A stretch of DNA of 64,000 nucleotides from Sphingomonas sp. Mn802worker (GCF_000382485.1 NZ_AORY01000012.1:248001-312000), one strand, 5' to 3'. Positions 26,004-36,803 are shown, counted from the first letter of the stretch. The notes: generated by a model not told the origin, from the sequence alone. Made by a program: numbers and translations.

Positions 26004-27667
26004 CGATTGCGCGTCAGCAGGAAACCGTAAGCATCGTCGGGTTCGAGCGGATGAGCGAACGCATAGCCCTGCCCCGACTGACATCCGAGCGCCGCCAGCG
26101 TTTGCGCGATGTCGTGCGTCTCGATCCCCTCTGCCACCGTCGACATGTTGAGCGCCTGCGACAGGCTGAGGATTGCACGCACGATCGCGATCTTGTCGCG
26201 GTCGGCAAGCATACCGGTGATGAAGCTGCGATCGATCTTGAGCACATCGATCGGCAGTTTCTGCAACGAGGCCAGGTTGGAGAAGCCGGTGCCGAAATCG
26301 TCCATCGCGATCGTCAGGCCGAGCGATTTCAGCGCGGTCAGCATGCGCGCCATACGCGCGGGTTCGGCGACGAGCGCACTTTCGGTCAACTCCAGCTTCA
26401 GGCGGTCGCCCGTCATGCCGGCGGCGGCGAGCGCGTGTTCGACCACGTCGGGTACCGAGTCGCGCTGAAGCTGGATCGGCGAAACGTTGACGCCGACCCG
26501 GATACCGTGGCTCGCGTCGCCGCGACGATCCCATTCGGCGAGGGTCGCCAGTGCCGAGTCGATCGCCCAGCGGCCCAGCGGGACGATCAATCCCGATTCC
26601 TCTGCCACCCGGATGAAATCGGTCGGCTGGTGCTGCACGCCCTGCTCATCGGTCCACCGCGCCAACGCTTCGAAGCTTTCGACCCGACCGGTGGCCAGGT
26701 CGCAGATCGGCTGGTAGCGCAGCGTCAGATCGCCGTTGTCGATCGCGCGGCGTAGCGCGGTTTCCATCGCGAACTCGGCGCGCGCAGAATCGAGCGCGCG
26801 GGTTTGATAGGCCTCGGCCTTCTTGCTCGCCTTCGACTTCTTCATCGCGACCTGCGCGTGGCGGATCACGTCCTCTGCATGCTCCACCCGCGCGTCGCCG
26901 AACGCGATACCGATCGCCGAGGTGACGCGAATCTCATATTCACTCAGCCGAAACGGCGTCGATAGCGCAGCCTGCAATCGCTTCGCGACATGCTGCGCCT
27001 CGTCGTCGCGTTCGTCGATCGCGAGCAGGATGCCGAATTCGTCACCCCCGGTGCGCGCCAGCACATCGCGTGCGCGCAAGGCGCCCTTGATCCTCCGCGC
27101 CACCGTGATGAGCAATTCGTCGCCCGCCATGCTACCCAGGCAGGCATTGATGCGGCTGAACCGCTCGAGATCGACCATCAGCACCGCCCAACGCGCCGCG
27201 CTGTTCGCGATCGTCGTCTCCAGCGCGTCGGTGAAGCCACCACGGTTCGGCAGCCCGGTCAGCGAGTCAGTCGCCATTTCTCGGCGAAGCGTCTCCTCGG
27301 TACGGACCTCGGCGGTCTGATCAACCAAGGACACGATGCATACCGGTTCGCTGCGCAGCGCGATGCGGGACAGGCAGACGCGGAAGTGCCGACGCTCCAC
27401 CTCGCCGCCGCTATGCCATTCATGCTCGGCGCTTTCCGCGTCGCTTAGCAGGAAGTCGCGGATGACGGGGTCAAGGCTGGTGTCGGCCTCGACCTGCGCA
27501 CGCTTGAATGCCCGGTTCGACGCCTCATGAACGACCTGCGTGCCTCGCAGCGACACCATCAGCAACGGCATGGGGACGAGTTCCAGCGACCCTTCCGCGG
27601 CCGAAAGCCCCGGCGGTATTAGGTGGAGCACGCCGCCGCGCGCGACGGAAGACAGACTGCGAGCCAT
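26000..27667 (-). CDS. GGDEF-EAL cyclic-di-GMP signalling protein
   Basis: About 555 residues from the ATG at 27665-27667 (a GTG three codons earlier is possible). An N-terminal PAS-like sensory region (about 20-125) is followed by a GGDEF domain (about 130-295) with an intact active site RTGGDEFG and DLERFSRIN, and an EAL domain (about 310-555) with intact ESFEALARW, NVSPIQL, ELTES, DDFGTGFSN and KIDRSF. Both the cyclase and phosphodiesterase activities could be present; which dominates cannot be told. No membrane segment is obvious, so it is likely cytosolic. It converges with cca, overlapping by 4 bp. Confidence 0.93.
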   Translation of the reverse strand: MARSLSSVARGGVLHLIPPGLSAAEGSLELVPMPLLMVSLRGTQVVHEASNRAFKRAQVEADTSLDPVIRDFLLSDAESAEHEWHSGGEVERRHFRVCLSRIALRSEPVCIVSLVDQTAEVRTEETLRREMATDSLTGLPNRGGFTDALETTIANSAARWAVLMVDLERFSRINACLGSMAGDELLITVARRIKGALRARDVLARTGGDEFGILLAIDERDDEAQHVAKRLQAALSTPFRLSEYEIRVTSAIGIAFGDARVEHAEDVIRHAQVAMKKSKASKKAEAYQTRALDSARAEFAMETALRRAIDNGDLTLRYQPICDLATGRVESFEALARWTDEQGVQHQPTDFIRVAEESGLIVPLGRWAIDSALATLAEWDRRGDASHGIRVGVNVSPIQLQRDSVPDVVEHALAAAGMTGDRLKLELTESALVAEPARMARMLTALKSLGLTIAMDDFGTGFSNLASLQKLPIDVLKIDRSFITGMLADRDKIAIVRAILSLSQALNMSTVAEGIETHDIAQTLAALGCQSGQGYAFAHPLEPDDAYGFLLTRNR

Positions 27668-27754
27668 CACGGCCACCAGTAAACCGCAAGCATTAAGACC
27701 GGCTTACGCGCCGACGGGCGCAACCTTACCTCTTCGATCCGTCACCGGACCCGC

Positions 27755-30013
27755 TCAGAAACGATTGTCGCGCGGGAACCCATTGGGTGGCATCCGCCCG
27801 GCGGCGCCCCGCGCCGTGCGCCACGCATTCAGATCGGCCTCGGTCCGCGTCCGCTTCGTTTCCCCGCGCATCGTCCAGCTCAGACCGTGTGCAAAGACAA
27901 AGGTTTTCGCATCCGCCAACCCACCGTCGCGGTAGCGCTGCAATTGCACCCCCTGCCCGCGCGACATCGCGGGTAGCTCGGCCAGCGGGAACACGAGCAA
28001 CTTTCGGTTATCGCCGATCACCGCGACATAATCGTCTTCGACCGCGACCGCTCGCACCACCGACAAGCGCGCGCCAGAGCGCGGCGTCATGACGTTCTTG
28101 CCCTTGCGCGTTTCCGCTACTGTGTCCGTCGTTTGTACGACGAAGCCACGTCCATCGGTTGCCGCTAGCAGCAGCCGCTCGGCACCGCGTGCGGCGAACA
28201 GCGCCACGACGGCGACACTGCCGTCGAGATCGATCGTCGCTCGCACCGGTTCGCCGAACCCGCGTCCGCCCGGCAATCTGTCGGCAGCGAGCGTATAGAA
28301 GCGCCCGTTGGCGGCGGCAAGCAACAGCTTGTCGGTCGTCTGCGCGTGAAAGGCGAAGGCGGGTCCATCGCCTTCCTTGAACTTCATCGTCTCCGGCGCG
28401 GAAAGGTCGACATGACCCTTCATCGCGCGGATCCAGCCGCGCTCCGACAGGATCACGGTGATCGGCTCACGCTCGATCATCGCCTCCAACGGAATGTCGC
28501 GTGTCGGTGCTGCTTCCTCGATCGCGGTGCGACGCTTACCGAGCGGTGTGTCAGGACCGTAGCGCGCGCGAACCCGCCCGAAGTCGCGCTTCAGCCGCGT
28601 ACGCTGCCGCGCCTCGCTGCCGAGCAGCAACGTCAGGTCGGCCTGCTCCTTCTCGAGACTGGCCTGCTCGCGCTTGAGCTCCATCTCTTCGAGTCGACGC
28701 AGGCTGCGCAAGCGCATGTTGAGGATCGCCTCTGCCTGACGATCGGTCAGCGCGAACTCCGCGATCATCACCGCCTTCGGCTCGTCCTCGGTGCGGATGA
28801 TCTCGATCATGCGATCGAGGTTGAGGAAGGCGACGATGTAGCCACCAACCAGCTCGAGCCGATCGGCGATTTTCCCCAGCCGGTGCTCGGTCCGGCGGCG
28901 CAGCACGACGAACTGATGCTCGACCCAGGCGGCGAGCGCATCGCGCAGCGACATGACGCGGGGGGTGCGCTCTTTGTCGAGCACGTTCAGATTGAGCGGC
29001 ACGCGCGTTTCCAGGTCGGACAGGCGGAACAGCCCGTCCATCAGCACCTGCGCATCGACCGTGCGGCTGCGCGGTTCCAGCACCAGGCGGACCTCGGCAT
29101 CGCTCTCGTCGCGCACGTCGGCGAGGATCGGCAGCTTCTTGTCGTTGATCAGGACTGCGATCTGCTCGATCAACTTGCCCTTCTGCACGCCATACGGGAT
29201 CTCGCTGACGACGATCTGCCAGGTGCCACCCTTTTCCCGTTCCACGCTCCAGCGCGCACGCACGCGAAATGCGCCGCGCCCGGTGACATAGGCCTCGGTA
29301 ATCGCCGCCTGACTGTCGACGACCAGCCCGCCGGTTGGGAAGTCGGGGCCCTTGACCAATGCCAGCACCGCGGCATGGCCGGCCTCGGGCGTGTCGACCA
29401 GCATGATCGCCGCATCGAGCAGCTCGGCCGCGTTATGCGGTGGGATCGCGGTCGCCATGCCGACCGCGATCCCCGCGGCGCCGTTGGCGAGCAGGTTCGG
29501 GAAGGCGCCGGGGAACAGCTCCGGCTCCTGTTCCTCACCGTTATAGGTCGGACGAAACTCGACCGCATCCTCGTCGAGCCCATCCATCAGATCGATCGCG
29601 ACCTGCGTCAGCCGCGCTTCGGTGTAGCGATAAGCGGCCGCGTTATCGCCGTCGATGTTGCCGAAATTGCCCTGCCCGTCGACCAGCGGATAACGAAGCG
29701 CGAAATCCTGCGCCAGCCGCACCATCGCGTCATAGACCGACTGGTCGCCGTGCGGATGATATTTGCCGATCACGTCGCCGACAACGCGCGCGCATTTCTT
29801 GTATCCGGCCGCAGGATCGAGCCGTAACAGCCTCATCGCCCACAACAAACGGCGGTGGACAGGCTTCAACCCGTCGCGGACATCCGGCAGCGAACGCGCG
29901 GTGATCGTCGACAACGCGTAAACGAGGTAGCGTTCGGACAAAGCGCTATCGAACGGCGCGTCGAGCACGCCGATGGGGGGATCGTCAGGAAGGTCGGTGA
30001 TCTTGGTCGGCAT
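27755..30013 (-). CDS. parC: DNA topoisomerase IV subunit A
   Basis: 752 residues. The winged-helix domain with the catalytic Tyr130 (AYRYTEARL) and the [14 protein letters not shown] region identify a type IIA subunit; the length and a shorter, ParC-type C-terminal beta-propeller distinguish it from GyrA. It would decatenate chromosomes with ParE, encoded elsewhere. The position matching E. coli ParC Ser80 is Gln91 and Glu84 is Asp95, as is common in alphaproteobacteria. Start is the ATG at 30011-30013. It follows the signalling gene on the same strand, 87 bp away, but there is no functional link. Confidence 0.95.
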   Translation of the reverse strand: MPTKITDLPDDPPIGVLDAPFDSALSERYLVYALSTITARSLPDVRDGLKPVHRRLLWAMRLLRLDPAAGYKKCARVVGDVIGKYHPHGDQSVYDAMVRLAQDFALRYPLVDGQGNFGNIDGDNAAAYRYTEARLTQVAIDLMDGLDEDAVEFRPTYNGEEQEPELFPGAFPNLLANGAAGIAVGMATAIPPHNAAELLDAAIMLVDTPEAGHAAVLALVKGPDFPTGGLVVDSQAAITEAYVTGRGAFRVRARWSVEREKGGTWQIVVSEIPYGVQKGKLIEQIAVLINDKKLPILADVRDESDAEVRLVLEPRSRTVDAQVLMDGLFRLSDLETRVPLNLNVLDKERTPRVMSLRDALAAWVEHQFVVLRRRTEHRLGKIADRLELVGGYIVAFLNLDRMIEIIRTEDEPKAVMIAEFALTDRQAEAILNMRLRSLRRLEEMELKREQASLEKEQADLTLLLGSEARQRTRLKRDFGRVRARYGPDTPLGKRRTAIEEAAPTRDIPLEAMIEREPITVILSERGWIRAMKGHVDLSAPETMKFKEGDGPAFAFHAQTTDKLLLAAANGRFYTLAADRLPGGRGFGEPVRATIDLDGSVAVVALFAARGAERLLLAATDGRGFVVQTTDTVAETRKGKNVMTPRSGARLSVVRAVAVEDDYVAVIGDNRKLLVFPLAELPAMSRGQGVQLQRYRDGGLADAKTFVFAHGLSWTMRGETKRTRTEADLNAWRTARGAAGRMPPNGFPRDNRF

Positions 30014-30122
30014 CGTGTCCGATCCGTCTATCAGCCCGATCGCACCGCGTTAAGAGGCGTAGCGCTTGGGCTGGGCGTCAAACGCACGCTATAGCGCTGG
30101 TTCGTCAGCTTCGGGAACAACC

Positions 30123-30872
30123 GTGCCGTCTTCCACCTTACGCCGCCTGCGCCGCGGCGTCATCGTTACCGGCGTCGTCTCCGCCATCATCTGCGTGTTC
30201 GTCGGGCTCGCGGGGTACTTCAACCGCGATCCGTACGAGCTCTATCCGGCCAAGGGACGCGCGCTGCCGATCGCCGCGGTGAATTTCTCGGGCGACATGG
30301 GCGTTCGCTTCCTGCTCGGCGCGTCGACGATGCGCGGACTGACCGAGCACGGCGTCACCACGATGGCGGTGGTCACCCCGACGCTGTTCCGCCACCGCCG
30401 CACCCGCGCGGAAATCGACGCGATCGTGACGGATGGCATCCGCACCGCGCTCGAGCGGACGGGTGCGCAGCGGATCGTAGTCATCGGGCAATCCTACGGC
30501 GCCGACATCGTGCAGACCGGCCTCGCCCACCTGCCGGCCGATCTTCGCGCCCGTGTCGCGGCGATCATCCTGATCCTGCCGGGCGAAACCGTGTTCTTCC
30601 GTGCCGATCCGAGCAGCATCGAATATCACGGCACGCCGGATGCGTATGGGATCGAGACGGCGCGCACGCTCACCTGGGCACCGCTCACCTGCATCTACGG
30701 CGTCGAGGAGGGCGACAGCCTGTGCCCGCATCTTCGGATATCGGGCGCCCGCCTCATCGGCATGCCCGGCGGCCACAACGTCCGCCATGACGAGGCCGGG
30801 CTGCTGCGCCATGTTCTCCATGCAATCGCACAGGTGATGCCCGCGCATGCGCGTGGCAGATTGACGTCATGA
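30123..30872 (+). CDS. VirJ/AcvB-like membrane-anchored hydrolase
   Basis: 249 residues if started at the GTG at 30123, which has GGGAA 5 nt upstream; the open frame extends further to a TTG at 30066 with no ribosome site. One N-terminal hydrophobic segment (VIVTGVVSAIICVFVGLAGYF) would anchor or export it. The body matches the bacterial virulence VirJ domain: SGDMGVRFLLG, then a Ser nucleophile elbow VIGQSYGADIVQ (about 119-130), the VEEGDSLCPHL turn and GGHNVRHD with the likely catalytic His. AcvB of Agrobacterium is a lysyl-phosphatidylglycerol hydrolase; activity here is not shown. It overlaps the next gene (ATGA). Confidence 0.8.
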   Translation: MPSSTLRRLRRGVIVTGVVSAIICVFVGLAGYFNRDPYELYPAKGRALPIAAVNFSGDMGVRFLLGASTMRGLTEHGVTTMAVVTPTLFRHRRTRAEIDAIVTDGIRTALERTGAQRIVVIGQSYGADIVQTGLAHLPADLRARVAAIILILPGETVFFRADPSSIEYHGTPDAYGIETARTLTWAPLTCIYGVEEGDSLCPHLRISGARLIGMPGGHNVRHDEAGLLRHVLHAIAQVMPAHARGRLTS

Positions 30873-31819
30873 GCTCGCGCCATCTGCTCGCCCTTACCAT
30901 CGTCGCAGCCTTGCCGGGAAGCACGCTGATCATGCCATCACCGATCGACGCGGCGGTACCCGCTGCCTTCAAGCCGCTGACCTGGGACGATCTCATCAAG
31001 CGTCCTCGTCCAAAACCCGACGCAACGATCAGCTACGGCAGCGATACGATGCAAAAGGTCGACGTGTGGCTGCCGCGCGGCAAGGGTCCGTTCCCGACCG
31101 TGCTGATGGTCCATGGCGGATGCTGGACCACCGGCATCGCCGATCGCACGCTGATGAACTGGGTCGCCGACGACCTGCGTCGTTCGGGCGTGGCGGTGTG
31201 GAACATCGACTATCGCGGCGTCGATCGCGCGGGTGGCGGCTATCCCGGAACCTTCAGCGATGCTGCCAAGGCTGCCGACCAACTCCTTGTGTCAGCGGCC
31301 AAGTTCAATCTCGACATCAAGCGGATCGTCGCTGTCGGGCATTCCGCCGGTGGGCATCTCGCCTTGTGGCTGGCGGCGCGCGGCAAGCTTCCGGCCGACA
31401 GTCCGTTACGCATGCCGCACCCGCTCCACATCGATCATGTCACGAGCCTGGGCGGGCTGCCCGATCTCGAAGCGACGGCAACCAGTCCGGACAATGGCTG
31501 CGGCACCGCGGTGGTGGCGAAGCTGGTTGGTCAAGGACGCGCCGATCCTTACGCCGACACGTCGGTGACGCGCCTGCTGCCGCTCGGCGTCGCGCAGGAG
31601 TTGGTCAACGGTCGTGAGGACCGCATCATCCCGTATCGGATGGCGACCGATTACGTCGCGCGGGCGACCGCGGCGGGCGACCGGGTGTCGCTGCACACGG
31701 TGCCGAACACCGGCCATGTCGAACTCGTGATGCCCGACACTGCGGCATGGCGCGAAACGAAGCGGCTGCTGCTCGGACAATTGCGCGTGCCTGATCGCCA
31801 GCTCGACACCGCGCGCTGA
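30869..31819 (+). CDS. Exported alpha/beta-hydrolase (esterase/lipase-like)
   Basis: 316 residues. A signal peptide ([17 protein letters not shown] and following) is followed by an alpha/beta-hydrolase core: the oxyanion loop [10 protein letters not shown] (about 80-90), the nucleophile elbow [19 protein letters not shown] (about 152-170), a late acidic Asp/Glu in [16 protein letters not shown], and the catalytic-His region TGHVELV (about 285-291). This is the pattern of secreted carboxylesterases related to the BD-FAE/kynurenine formamidase group. It is translationally coupled to the VirJ-like gene, so they may act on the same substrate. The signal peptide places it in the periplasm. Confidence 0.88.
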   Translation: MSSRHLLALTIVAALPGSTLIMPSPIDAAVPAAFKPLTWDDLIKRPRPKPDATISYGSDTMQKVDVWLPRGKGPFPTVLMVHGGCWTTGIADRTLMNWVADDLRRSGVAVWNIDYRGVDRAGGGYPGTFSDAAKAADQLLVSAAKFNLDIKRIVAVGHSAGGHLALWLAARGKLPADSPLRMPHPLHIDHVTSLGGLPDLEATATSPDNGCGTAVVAKLVGQGRADPYADTSVTRLLPLGVAQELVNGREDRIIPYRMATDYVARATAAGDRVSLHTVPNTGHVELVMPDTAAWRETKRLLLGQLRVPDRQLDTAR

Positions 31820-31949
31820 TCGCCGCATCGCAGCACAGGCTCTTTTCGTGCGAACGGCTTTGGCCTATAGCGCGACGCATCATCGCCCCGGCTGCGCGAC
31901 AACAGGTTTCGCGCTCCCGGGGCGTCCTTATTTCGTGAAAGGGCGATCG

Positions 31950-32729
31950 ATGGCGCGCAGGCGGCAGATCTACGAAGGCAAGGCGAAGATCCTGTACGAG
32001 GGTCCCGAGCCCGGCACGCTGATCCAATATTTCAAGGATGACGCCACCGCCTTCAACGCACAGAAGAAGGGCACGATCAACGGCAAGGGCGTGCTGAACA
32101 ACCGGATCAGCGAGCACATCTACACGCTGCTGGGCCATATCGGCGTGCCGACGCACTTCATTCGCCGCCTCAACATGCGCGAGCAACTCATCCGTCAGGT
32201 CGAGATCGTACCGGTCGAGGTGATGGTCCGCAACGTCGCGGCGGGATCGCTGTCGAAGCGGCTCGGCATTGAGGAAGGCGTGCAGTTGCCACGCACGATC
32301 ATTGAGTACGCCTACAAGTCGGACGAACTCGGCGATCCGATGATCACCGATGAGCACATCGCCGCTTTCGGCTGGGCAAGCCAGGAGGAAATGCACGACA
32401 TCGCCGACCTGGCGATCCGCGTGAACGATTTCCTGTGCGGGCTGTTCGCCGGCGTCGGCATCCGCCTGATCGACTTCAAGCTCGAATTCGGGCGCATCTG
32501 GGACAACGACTACAGCCGGATCATCCTGGCGGACGAGATCAGCCCCGATTGCTGCCGTCTGTGGGACATGGAAAGCGACGAGAAGCTCGACAAGGACCGC
32601 TTCCGCCGCGATCTGGGCGGCGAGGTGGAGGCTTATCAGGAGGTCGCCAGGCGGCTCGGCCTGTTGCCTGAAGGTAGCGAGAACGCCGTGCTCGACCTCG
32701 AAACGCATCGCAAGAAGCGCGGCAAGTAA
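31950..32729 (+). CDS. purC: Phosphoribosylaminoimidazole-succinocarboxamide synthase (SAICAR synthetase)
   Basis: 259 residues. It joins CAIR with aspartate using ATP in purine synthesis. Marks: [11 protein letters not shown] with the phosphate-binding Lys (8-18), [28 protein letters not shown] (about 90-108), [11 protein letters not shown] and [14 protein letters not shown]. The ATG at 31950 is preferred because AAGGGCG lies 6 nt upstream; earlier in-frame codons have no similarity. It heads purC-purS-purQ; the 63 bp to purS suggests co-transcription. Confidence 0.96.
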   Translation: MARRRQIYEGKAKILYEGPEPGTLIQYFKDDATAFNAQKKGTINGKGVLNNRISEHIYTLLGHIGVPTHFIRRLNMREQLIRQVEIVPVEVMVRNVAAGSLSKRLGIEEGVQLPRTIIEYAYKSDELGDPMITDEHIAAFGWASQEEMHDIADLAIRVNDFLCGLFAGVGIRLIDFKLEFGRIWDNDYSRIILADEISPDCCRLWDMESDEKLDKDRFRRDLGGEVEAYQEVARRLGLLPEGSENAVLDLETHRKKRGK

Positions 32730-32792
32730 GCGGTCGGCATGGGCGCGCGAACACCTTGCCCGATCCCGACCGGCACGGCATAGGCGGCGCCC

Positions 32793-33019
32793 ATGAAGCT
32801 CACCATCCACGTCACGCTGAAATCCGGCGTCCTTGATCCCCAGGGTAAGGCGATCGAGCACGCGCTCTCCGGCCTCGGTTTCGCAGGCGTGCACGGCGCG
32901 CGTGTCGGCAAGCTGATCGAGCTGGAAGTCGATGACGGCACCAGCGACGCGGATGTGGATGCGATGTGCCGCAAGCTGCTCGCCAACACCGTTATCGAGA
33001 ACTACCGGATCCAGCGCGC

Positions 33020-33023
<4 letters not shown>
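32793..33023 (+). CDS. purS: Phosphoribosylformylglycinamidine synthase subunit PurS
   Basis: 76 residues, the normal PurS size. It opens [20 protein letters not shown], including the conserved GVLDPQG, and has [18 protein letters not shown] and ends IENYRIQ. As the small scaffold subunit it helps pass ammonia from PurQ to PurL; PurL is not in the window. Its stop overlaps the purQ start (ATGA). Confidence 0.95.
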
Positions 33024-33685
<662 letters not shown>

Positions 33686-33716
33686 CGCCTCGGCCGCAAA
33701 GACCCGGCCAGGAGGA

Positions 33717-34478
33717 TCACACGCGCGCGCGAAACGGAGAGAAGTCGGTTCGCTGATCGAAAACATCGACGCCCTCGGCGCGCTTCAATCCGCCGACGAC
33801 CGCGTAGGTGACGGGGGTCAGCAGCACCTCCCATGCCACCTTCAGCGCCCATTGCGTGAACAGCACCATGACGACCAGCCGACTGGTCCAGCCCGCCGCG
33901 CCCAAAAAGGCGAGCGGATAGAAGATCAGGCTGTCCACGCCCTGCCCGGCAATTGTCGACCCGATCGTCCGCATCCACAGGTGCCGCCCACCGCTCCACA
34001 CCTTCATCCGCGCGAGCACGTACGAGTTGACGAACTCGCCCGCCCAGAACGCGCACATGCTGGCGAAGACGATCCTCGGCACCTGCCCGAACACGGTCTC
34101 ATAGGCCGCCTGGTTGGTCCAGTCGGGCGCGGGCGGCAGCGCGACGACGACCCAGGCCATTCCCGCCATGAATACGGTTGCGGCAAAGCCCGCCCAAATG
34201 ACGCGGCGTGCGCGCGCATAGCCGTAGACCTCGGTCAACACGTCGCCAATCACGTAGCTGACGGGAAAAAACAGAATGCCGGCGCCGAACGGCCACTCCC
34301 CGACGATTGGAAACCTGACGACCGCGACCTTCCCGGCCCCGAGCACGTTCGAGAGCAGCAGGATCGCGACGAACGCCGCCATCACGAAATCGTAGAAGCG
34401 CAGCGGCCATCCGGCGAGCGCATCGGCATCCACGATCGCTAGCGGACCTTCGACGGTGATCGGAGCAGGCTCGGACAT
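33717..34478 (-). CDS. Queuosine precursor transporter, YhhQ/QPTR family
   Basis: 253 residues with about six membrane segments (ECF-like DUF165 family), which import queuine precursors such as preQ0/preQ1 in the inner membrane. Family signatures: GAGILFFPVSYVIGDVLTEVYGYARAR (about 75-100), where the polar DVLTEVYG motif lies, and FASMCAFWAGEFVNSYVLAR and TIGSTIAGQGVDSLIFYPLAF. The ATG at 34476-34478 is the likely start; an in-frame upstream start would add 12 unrelated residues. With queH at 40.6 kb it points to salvage and final processing of queuosine. Confidence 0.9.
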   Translation of the reverse strand: MSEPAPITVEGPLAIVDADALAGWPLRFYDFVMAAFVAILLLSNVLGAGKVAVVRFPIVGEWPFGAGILFFPVSYVIGDVLTEVYGYARARRVIWAGFAATVFMAGMAWVVVALPPAPDWTNQAAYETVFGQVPRIVFASMCAFWAGEFVNSYVLARMKVWSGGRHLWMRTIGSTIAGQGVDSLIFYPLAFLGAAGWTSRLVVMVLFTQWALKVAWEVLLTPVTYAVVGGLKRAEGVDVFDQRTDFSPFRARV

Positions 34479-34537
34479 GCAAACTTTATACGTCGCGGTT
34501 TCGCGCGGGCGCAATCCGCGCTACTCCCCACCCACGC

Positions 34538-34614
34538 GCGCCCGTAGCTCAGTTGGATAGAGCACGAGCCTTCTAAGCTTGGGGCCGCTGGTTCGAATCC
34601 AGCCGGGCGCGCCA
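34538..34614 (+). tRNA. tRNA-Arg (anticodon UCU)
   Basis: A 77-nt cloverleaf: acceptor GCGCCCG pairs with CGGGCGC, D-arm GCTC/GAGC, anticodon stem CGAGC/GCTTG with loop CTTCTAA (anticodon TCT), T-arm GCTGG/CCAGC with TTCGAAT, discriminator G and an encoded CCA. Confidence 0.95.
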
Positions 34615-34626
34615 CATCATGCCGCA

Positions 34627-35223
34627 TCAGAGATGGACGATGCGGTCGCCCAGTCGCTCGGCCTCCTCACGGTCGTGAGTCACCAGCAGCGTTGGCAGCG
34701 TGGTGGCGCGGCGTAGCGACTGTATTGCCGTCATCGCCGCGGCACGTCGACCTGCGTCAAGCGAGGCGAGCGGTTCGTCGAGCAGCAGAAAGTCGGGTTC
34801 GCTCAACAACGCGCGACCGATCGCGACCCGCTTGGCCTCCCCGCCCGACAACGTGCGCGGCCAGCGGTCGAGCAGGTCGCCGAGGTCGAGCATCGCCGCC
34901 ACCTCTGACAGGCGAGCGTCGCTGCTTGCGCCGTAAAGAAGATTGGCACGTACACGCTTGTGCGGAAATAGTCGCGCGTTTTGAAAGACATAACCGACGT
35001 TCCGTCGAGCGGATGGCAGGTTCACCGCCTTTACCGCATCGAACAACGTCTTTCCGGCCACCCGCACGTGGCCGCGCTCGGGCGTGAGCAAGCCCGCGAT
35101 CATGTCGAGCACACTCGTCTTGCCCGAGCCGGAGGGCCCGAACAGGATCGTGACCCCTCCCGCCACCTCGAAGCTGGCCGACACACGCCCACCCCGGCCG
35201 GTGACGTCTACATCAAAGCACAT
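34627..35223 (-). CDS. modC: Molybdate ABC transporter ATPase, short form
   Basis: 198 residues: Walker A GPSGSGKTS (about 33-41), Q-loop FQNARLFPH, signature LSGGEAKRVAIGRALL (about 121-136), Walker B FLLLDEPLASLD and switch His in LVTHDREEAE. E. coli ModC is about 350 residues because of a C-terminal TOBE molybdate-binding domain; this one ends right after the ATPase. It starts at the ATG at 35221-35223 (GAGG upstream) and overlaps modB by 11 nt. It drives molybdate import with ModB and ModA. Identity rests on the partners; an ATPase this short could otherwise belong to a related sulfate/tungstate carrier. Confidence 0.88.
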   Translation of the reverse strand: MCFDVDVTGRGGRVSASFEVAGGVTILFGPSGSGKTSVLDMIAGLLTPERGHVRVAGKTLFDAVKAVNLPSARRNVGYVFQNARLFPHKRVRANLLYGASSDARLSEVAAMLDLGDLLDRWPRTLSGGEAKRVAIGRALLSEPDFLLLDEPLASLDAGRRAAAMTAIQSLRRATTLPTLLVTHDREEAERLGDRIVHL

Positions 35224-35896
35224 GCGTGCCTCTGCCGGCACGCCGCACCAGTGCCTCGGACACGATCAGCGCGCCCAGCGACAATGCGACCGAGATCGTC
35301 GCGAGCCGCCACACCTGCTGTTCGCCGTCGGGCTGCTGCAGCGCGGCGTAGATCGCGAGCGGCAGCGTCTGCGTCTCACCCGGCACGTTGCTGACGAAGG
35401 TGACGGTGGCGCCGAACTCGCCGATCGAACGCGCGAATCCCAGCACGGCGGCGGCGAGCACGCCCGGCAGGGCGAGCGGCAGCGTCACGGTCGTGTACGC
35501 ACGCCAGCGCGACGCACCGAGCGTCAGCGCCGCCTGCTCAAGCCTCCGGTCGACCGCCTCGATCGAAAGGCGCATCGCACGCACCATCAGCGGCAACGCC
35601 ATCACCGCCGCCGCGATCGTCGCCCCGGTCCAGCGGAACAGCACGCTGATGCCGAACCAGCGCTCGAGCAGGCTGCCGACCGGCCCATTGGGCGCAAAGG
35701 CGAGCAGCAACAGCCAGCCGGTCACCACCGGCGGCACGACGAGCGGCAGGTGCGTGATGCCGTCCAACACGATCTTGCCAGGGAAGTGCCACCGCGCGAG
35801 CACCCACGCGGTCACAAAGGCGATCGGCAGACAGGCGATCGTCGCCGTCCCGCCGATCAGCAGCGACAGGCGAACGATCTCACTCGTGTCGCTCAC
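35213..35896 (-). CDS. modB: Molybdate ABC transporter permease
   Basis: 227 residues with about five membrane segments. The permease signature for coupling to the ATPase is visible as LEQAALTLGASRWRAYTTVTLPLALPG (about 118-144), followed by GFARSIGEFGATVTFV, strongly typical of ModB. Start is GTG at 35894-35896 overlapping the modA stop (GTGA). It forms the inner-membrane channel for molybdate. Confidence 0.92.
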   Translation of the reverse strand: MSDTSEIVRLSLLIGGTATIACLPIAFVTAWVLARWHFPGKIVLDGITHLPLVVPPVVTGWLLLLAFAPNGPVGSLLERWFGISVLFRWTGATIAAAVMALPLMVRAMRLSIEAVDRRLEQAALTLGASRWRAYTTVTLPLALPGVLAAAVLGFARSIGEFGATVTFVSNVPGETQTLPLAIYAALQQPDGEQQVWRLATISVALSLGALIVSEALVRRAGRGTHVL

Positions 35897-36654
35897 CGCG
35901 CGGAGAACCCCCTGCGTTCGAGAATGGCTCGGCCGGCGGGTGAGAGAAGGAAGCGTCGGAACGCCTCACCGTCACGGTTTCGCGAACGCGCGAGTCGCGC
36001 GACCGGGTAGACGATCGGCGCGTGACTGCGTGGCGGAAAGACGCCAACGACGCGTACGCGTGCCGAAGCGCGCGCGTCGGTCGCGTAGACGATGCCGAAC
36101 GGCGCCACGCCGCGCTCGACCAGCGCAAGCGCCGCGCGGACGTTCTCCGCGCGAACGACGTGCGGCGCGATCGCATTCCACGCCCCCATCCGGCGGAGCG
36201 CCTGCTCACCATATCGACCTGCCGGCACGGCGGCGGGATCGGCCATCGCCACCGGGCCACGTGCGAGCACGCGCGCGAGCGCTGGTCCTCGCAAGCCGCC
36301 AAATAGCACCGCCCCCGCCCCCGTCGGAGCGACCACGACCAATTGCCCGCGTGCCACAACCGCACGGGTCCCCGCAGCGATCAGGCCGCGCCGTTGAAGT
36401 TCGTCCATCCACTCAACGTCGGCGGACACGAACAGGTCGGCGGGCGCGCCTGCCTCCACCTGCCGCGCGAGCGCCGACGACGCCGCGAAGGCGAGCACCG
36501 GCCGCCTATGGCCACCGCTCGCCCACGCGGTCGCCGCATCGTTCATCGCCTCCTGCATACTGGCCGCGGCGAGCACGATCGGCGCGCGCTCCTGCGCGGT
36601 CGCGGCTGGCGCCGCCAGCAAGGCGAGCAGCAACAGGATGGTACGACGGATCAT
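35893..36654 (-). CDS. modA: Molybdate ABC transporter substrate-binding protein
   Basis: 253 residues with a signal peptide (RRTILLLLALLAAPAATAQ). The ModA core is visible: LAAASMQEAMNDAA (about 27-40), FAASSALARQVEAGAPADLFVSAD with the two serines that bind the oxyanion (about 53-76), and VPAGRYGEQALRRMGAW in the second lobe. It captures molybdate (or tungstate) in the periplasm. Start is the ATG at 36652-36654. First gene of modA-modB-modC; no ModE regulator is visible nearby. Confidence 0.92.
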   Translation of the reverse strand: MIRRTILLLLALLAAPAATAQERAPIVLAAASMQEAMNDAATAWASGGHRRPVLAFAASSALARQVEAGAPADLFVSADVEWMDELQRRGLIAAGTRAVVARGQLVVVAPTGAGAVLFGGLRGPALARVLARGPVAMADPAAVPAGRYGEQALRRMGAWNAIAPHVVRAENVRAALALVERGVAPFGIVYATDARASARVRVVGVFPPRSHAPIVYPVARLARSRNRDGEAFRRFLLSPAGRAILERRGFSAR

Positions 36655-36803
36655 GCCCGCCGCTGTATCGTGCCGAATACCGCGGCGCCACCCACCCTGC
36701 GCCGCGTCAGGTCCAAGCCAATTCGGACTGGGCCACGCAACGCCCGCGTTTGACACCCGTCCCGCGCGCATGAGCGAGCGAAACTGAACGTCGGGCGACA
36801 CCC

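Noticed and set aside
29730..29760. Gln and Asp at the quinolone-resistance positions of ParC
   Set aside because: Common in alphaproteobacterial ParC, so it is not evidence of acquired resistance.
28346..29827. A 493-codon open frame antisense to parC
   Set aside because: Long antisense frames are expected in GC-rich coding DNA; the parC frame is certain and the antisense product shows no domain.
34439..34627. A minus-strand open frame across the tRNA-Arg gene, giving an AGFEPAAPSLEG-type peptide
   Set aside because: This is a common false protein translated from a tRNA gene and its surroundings.
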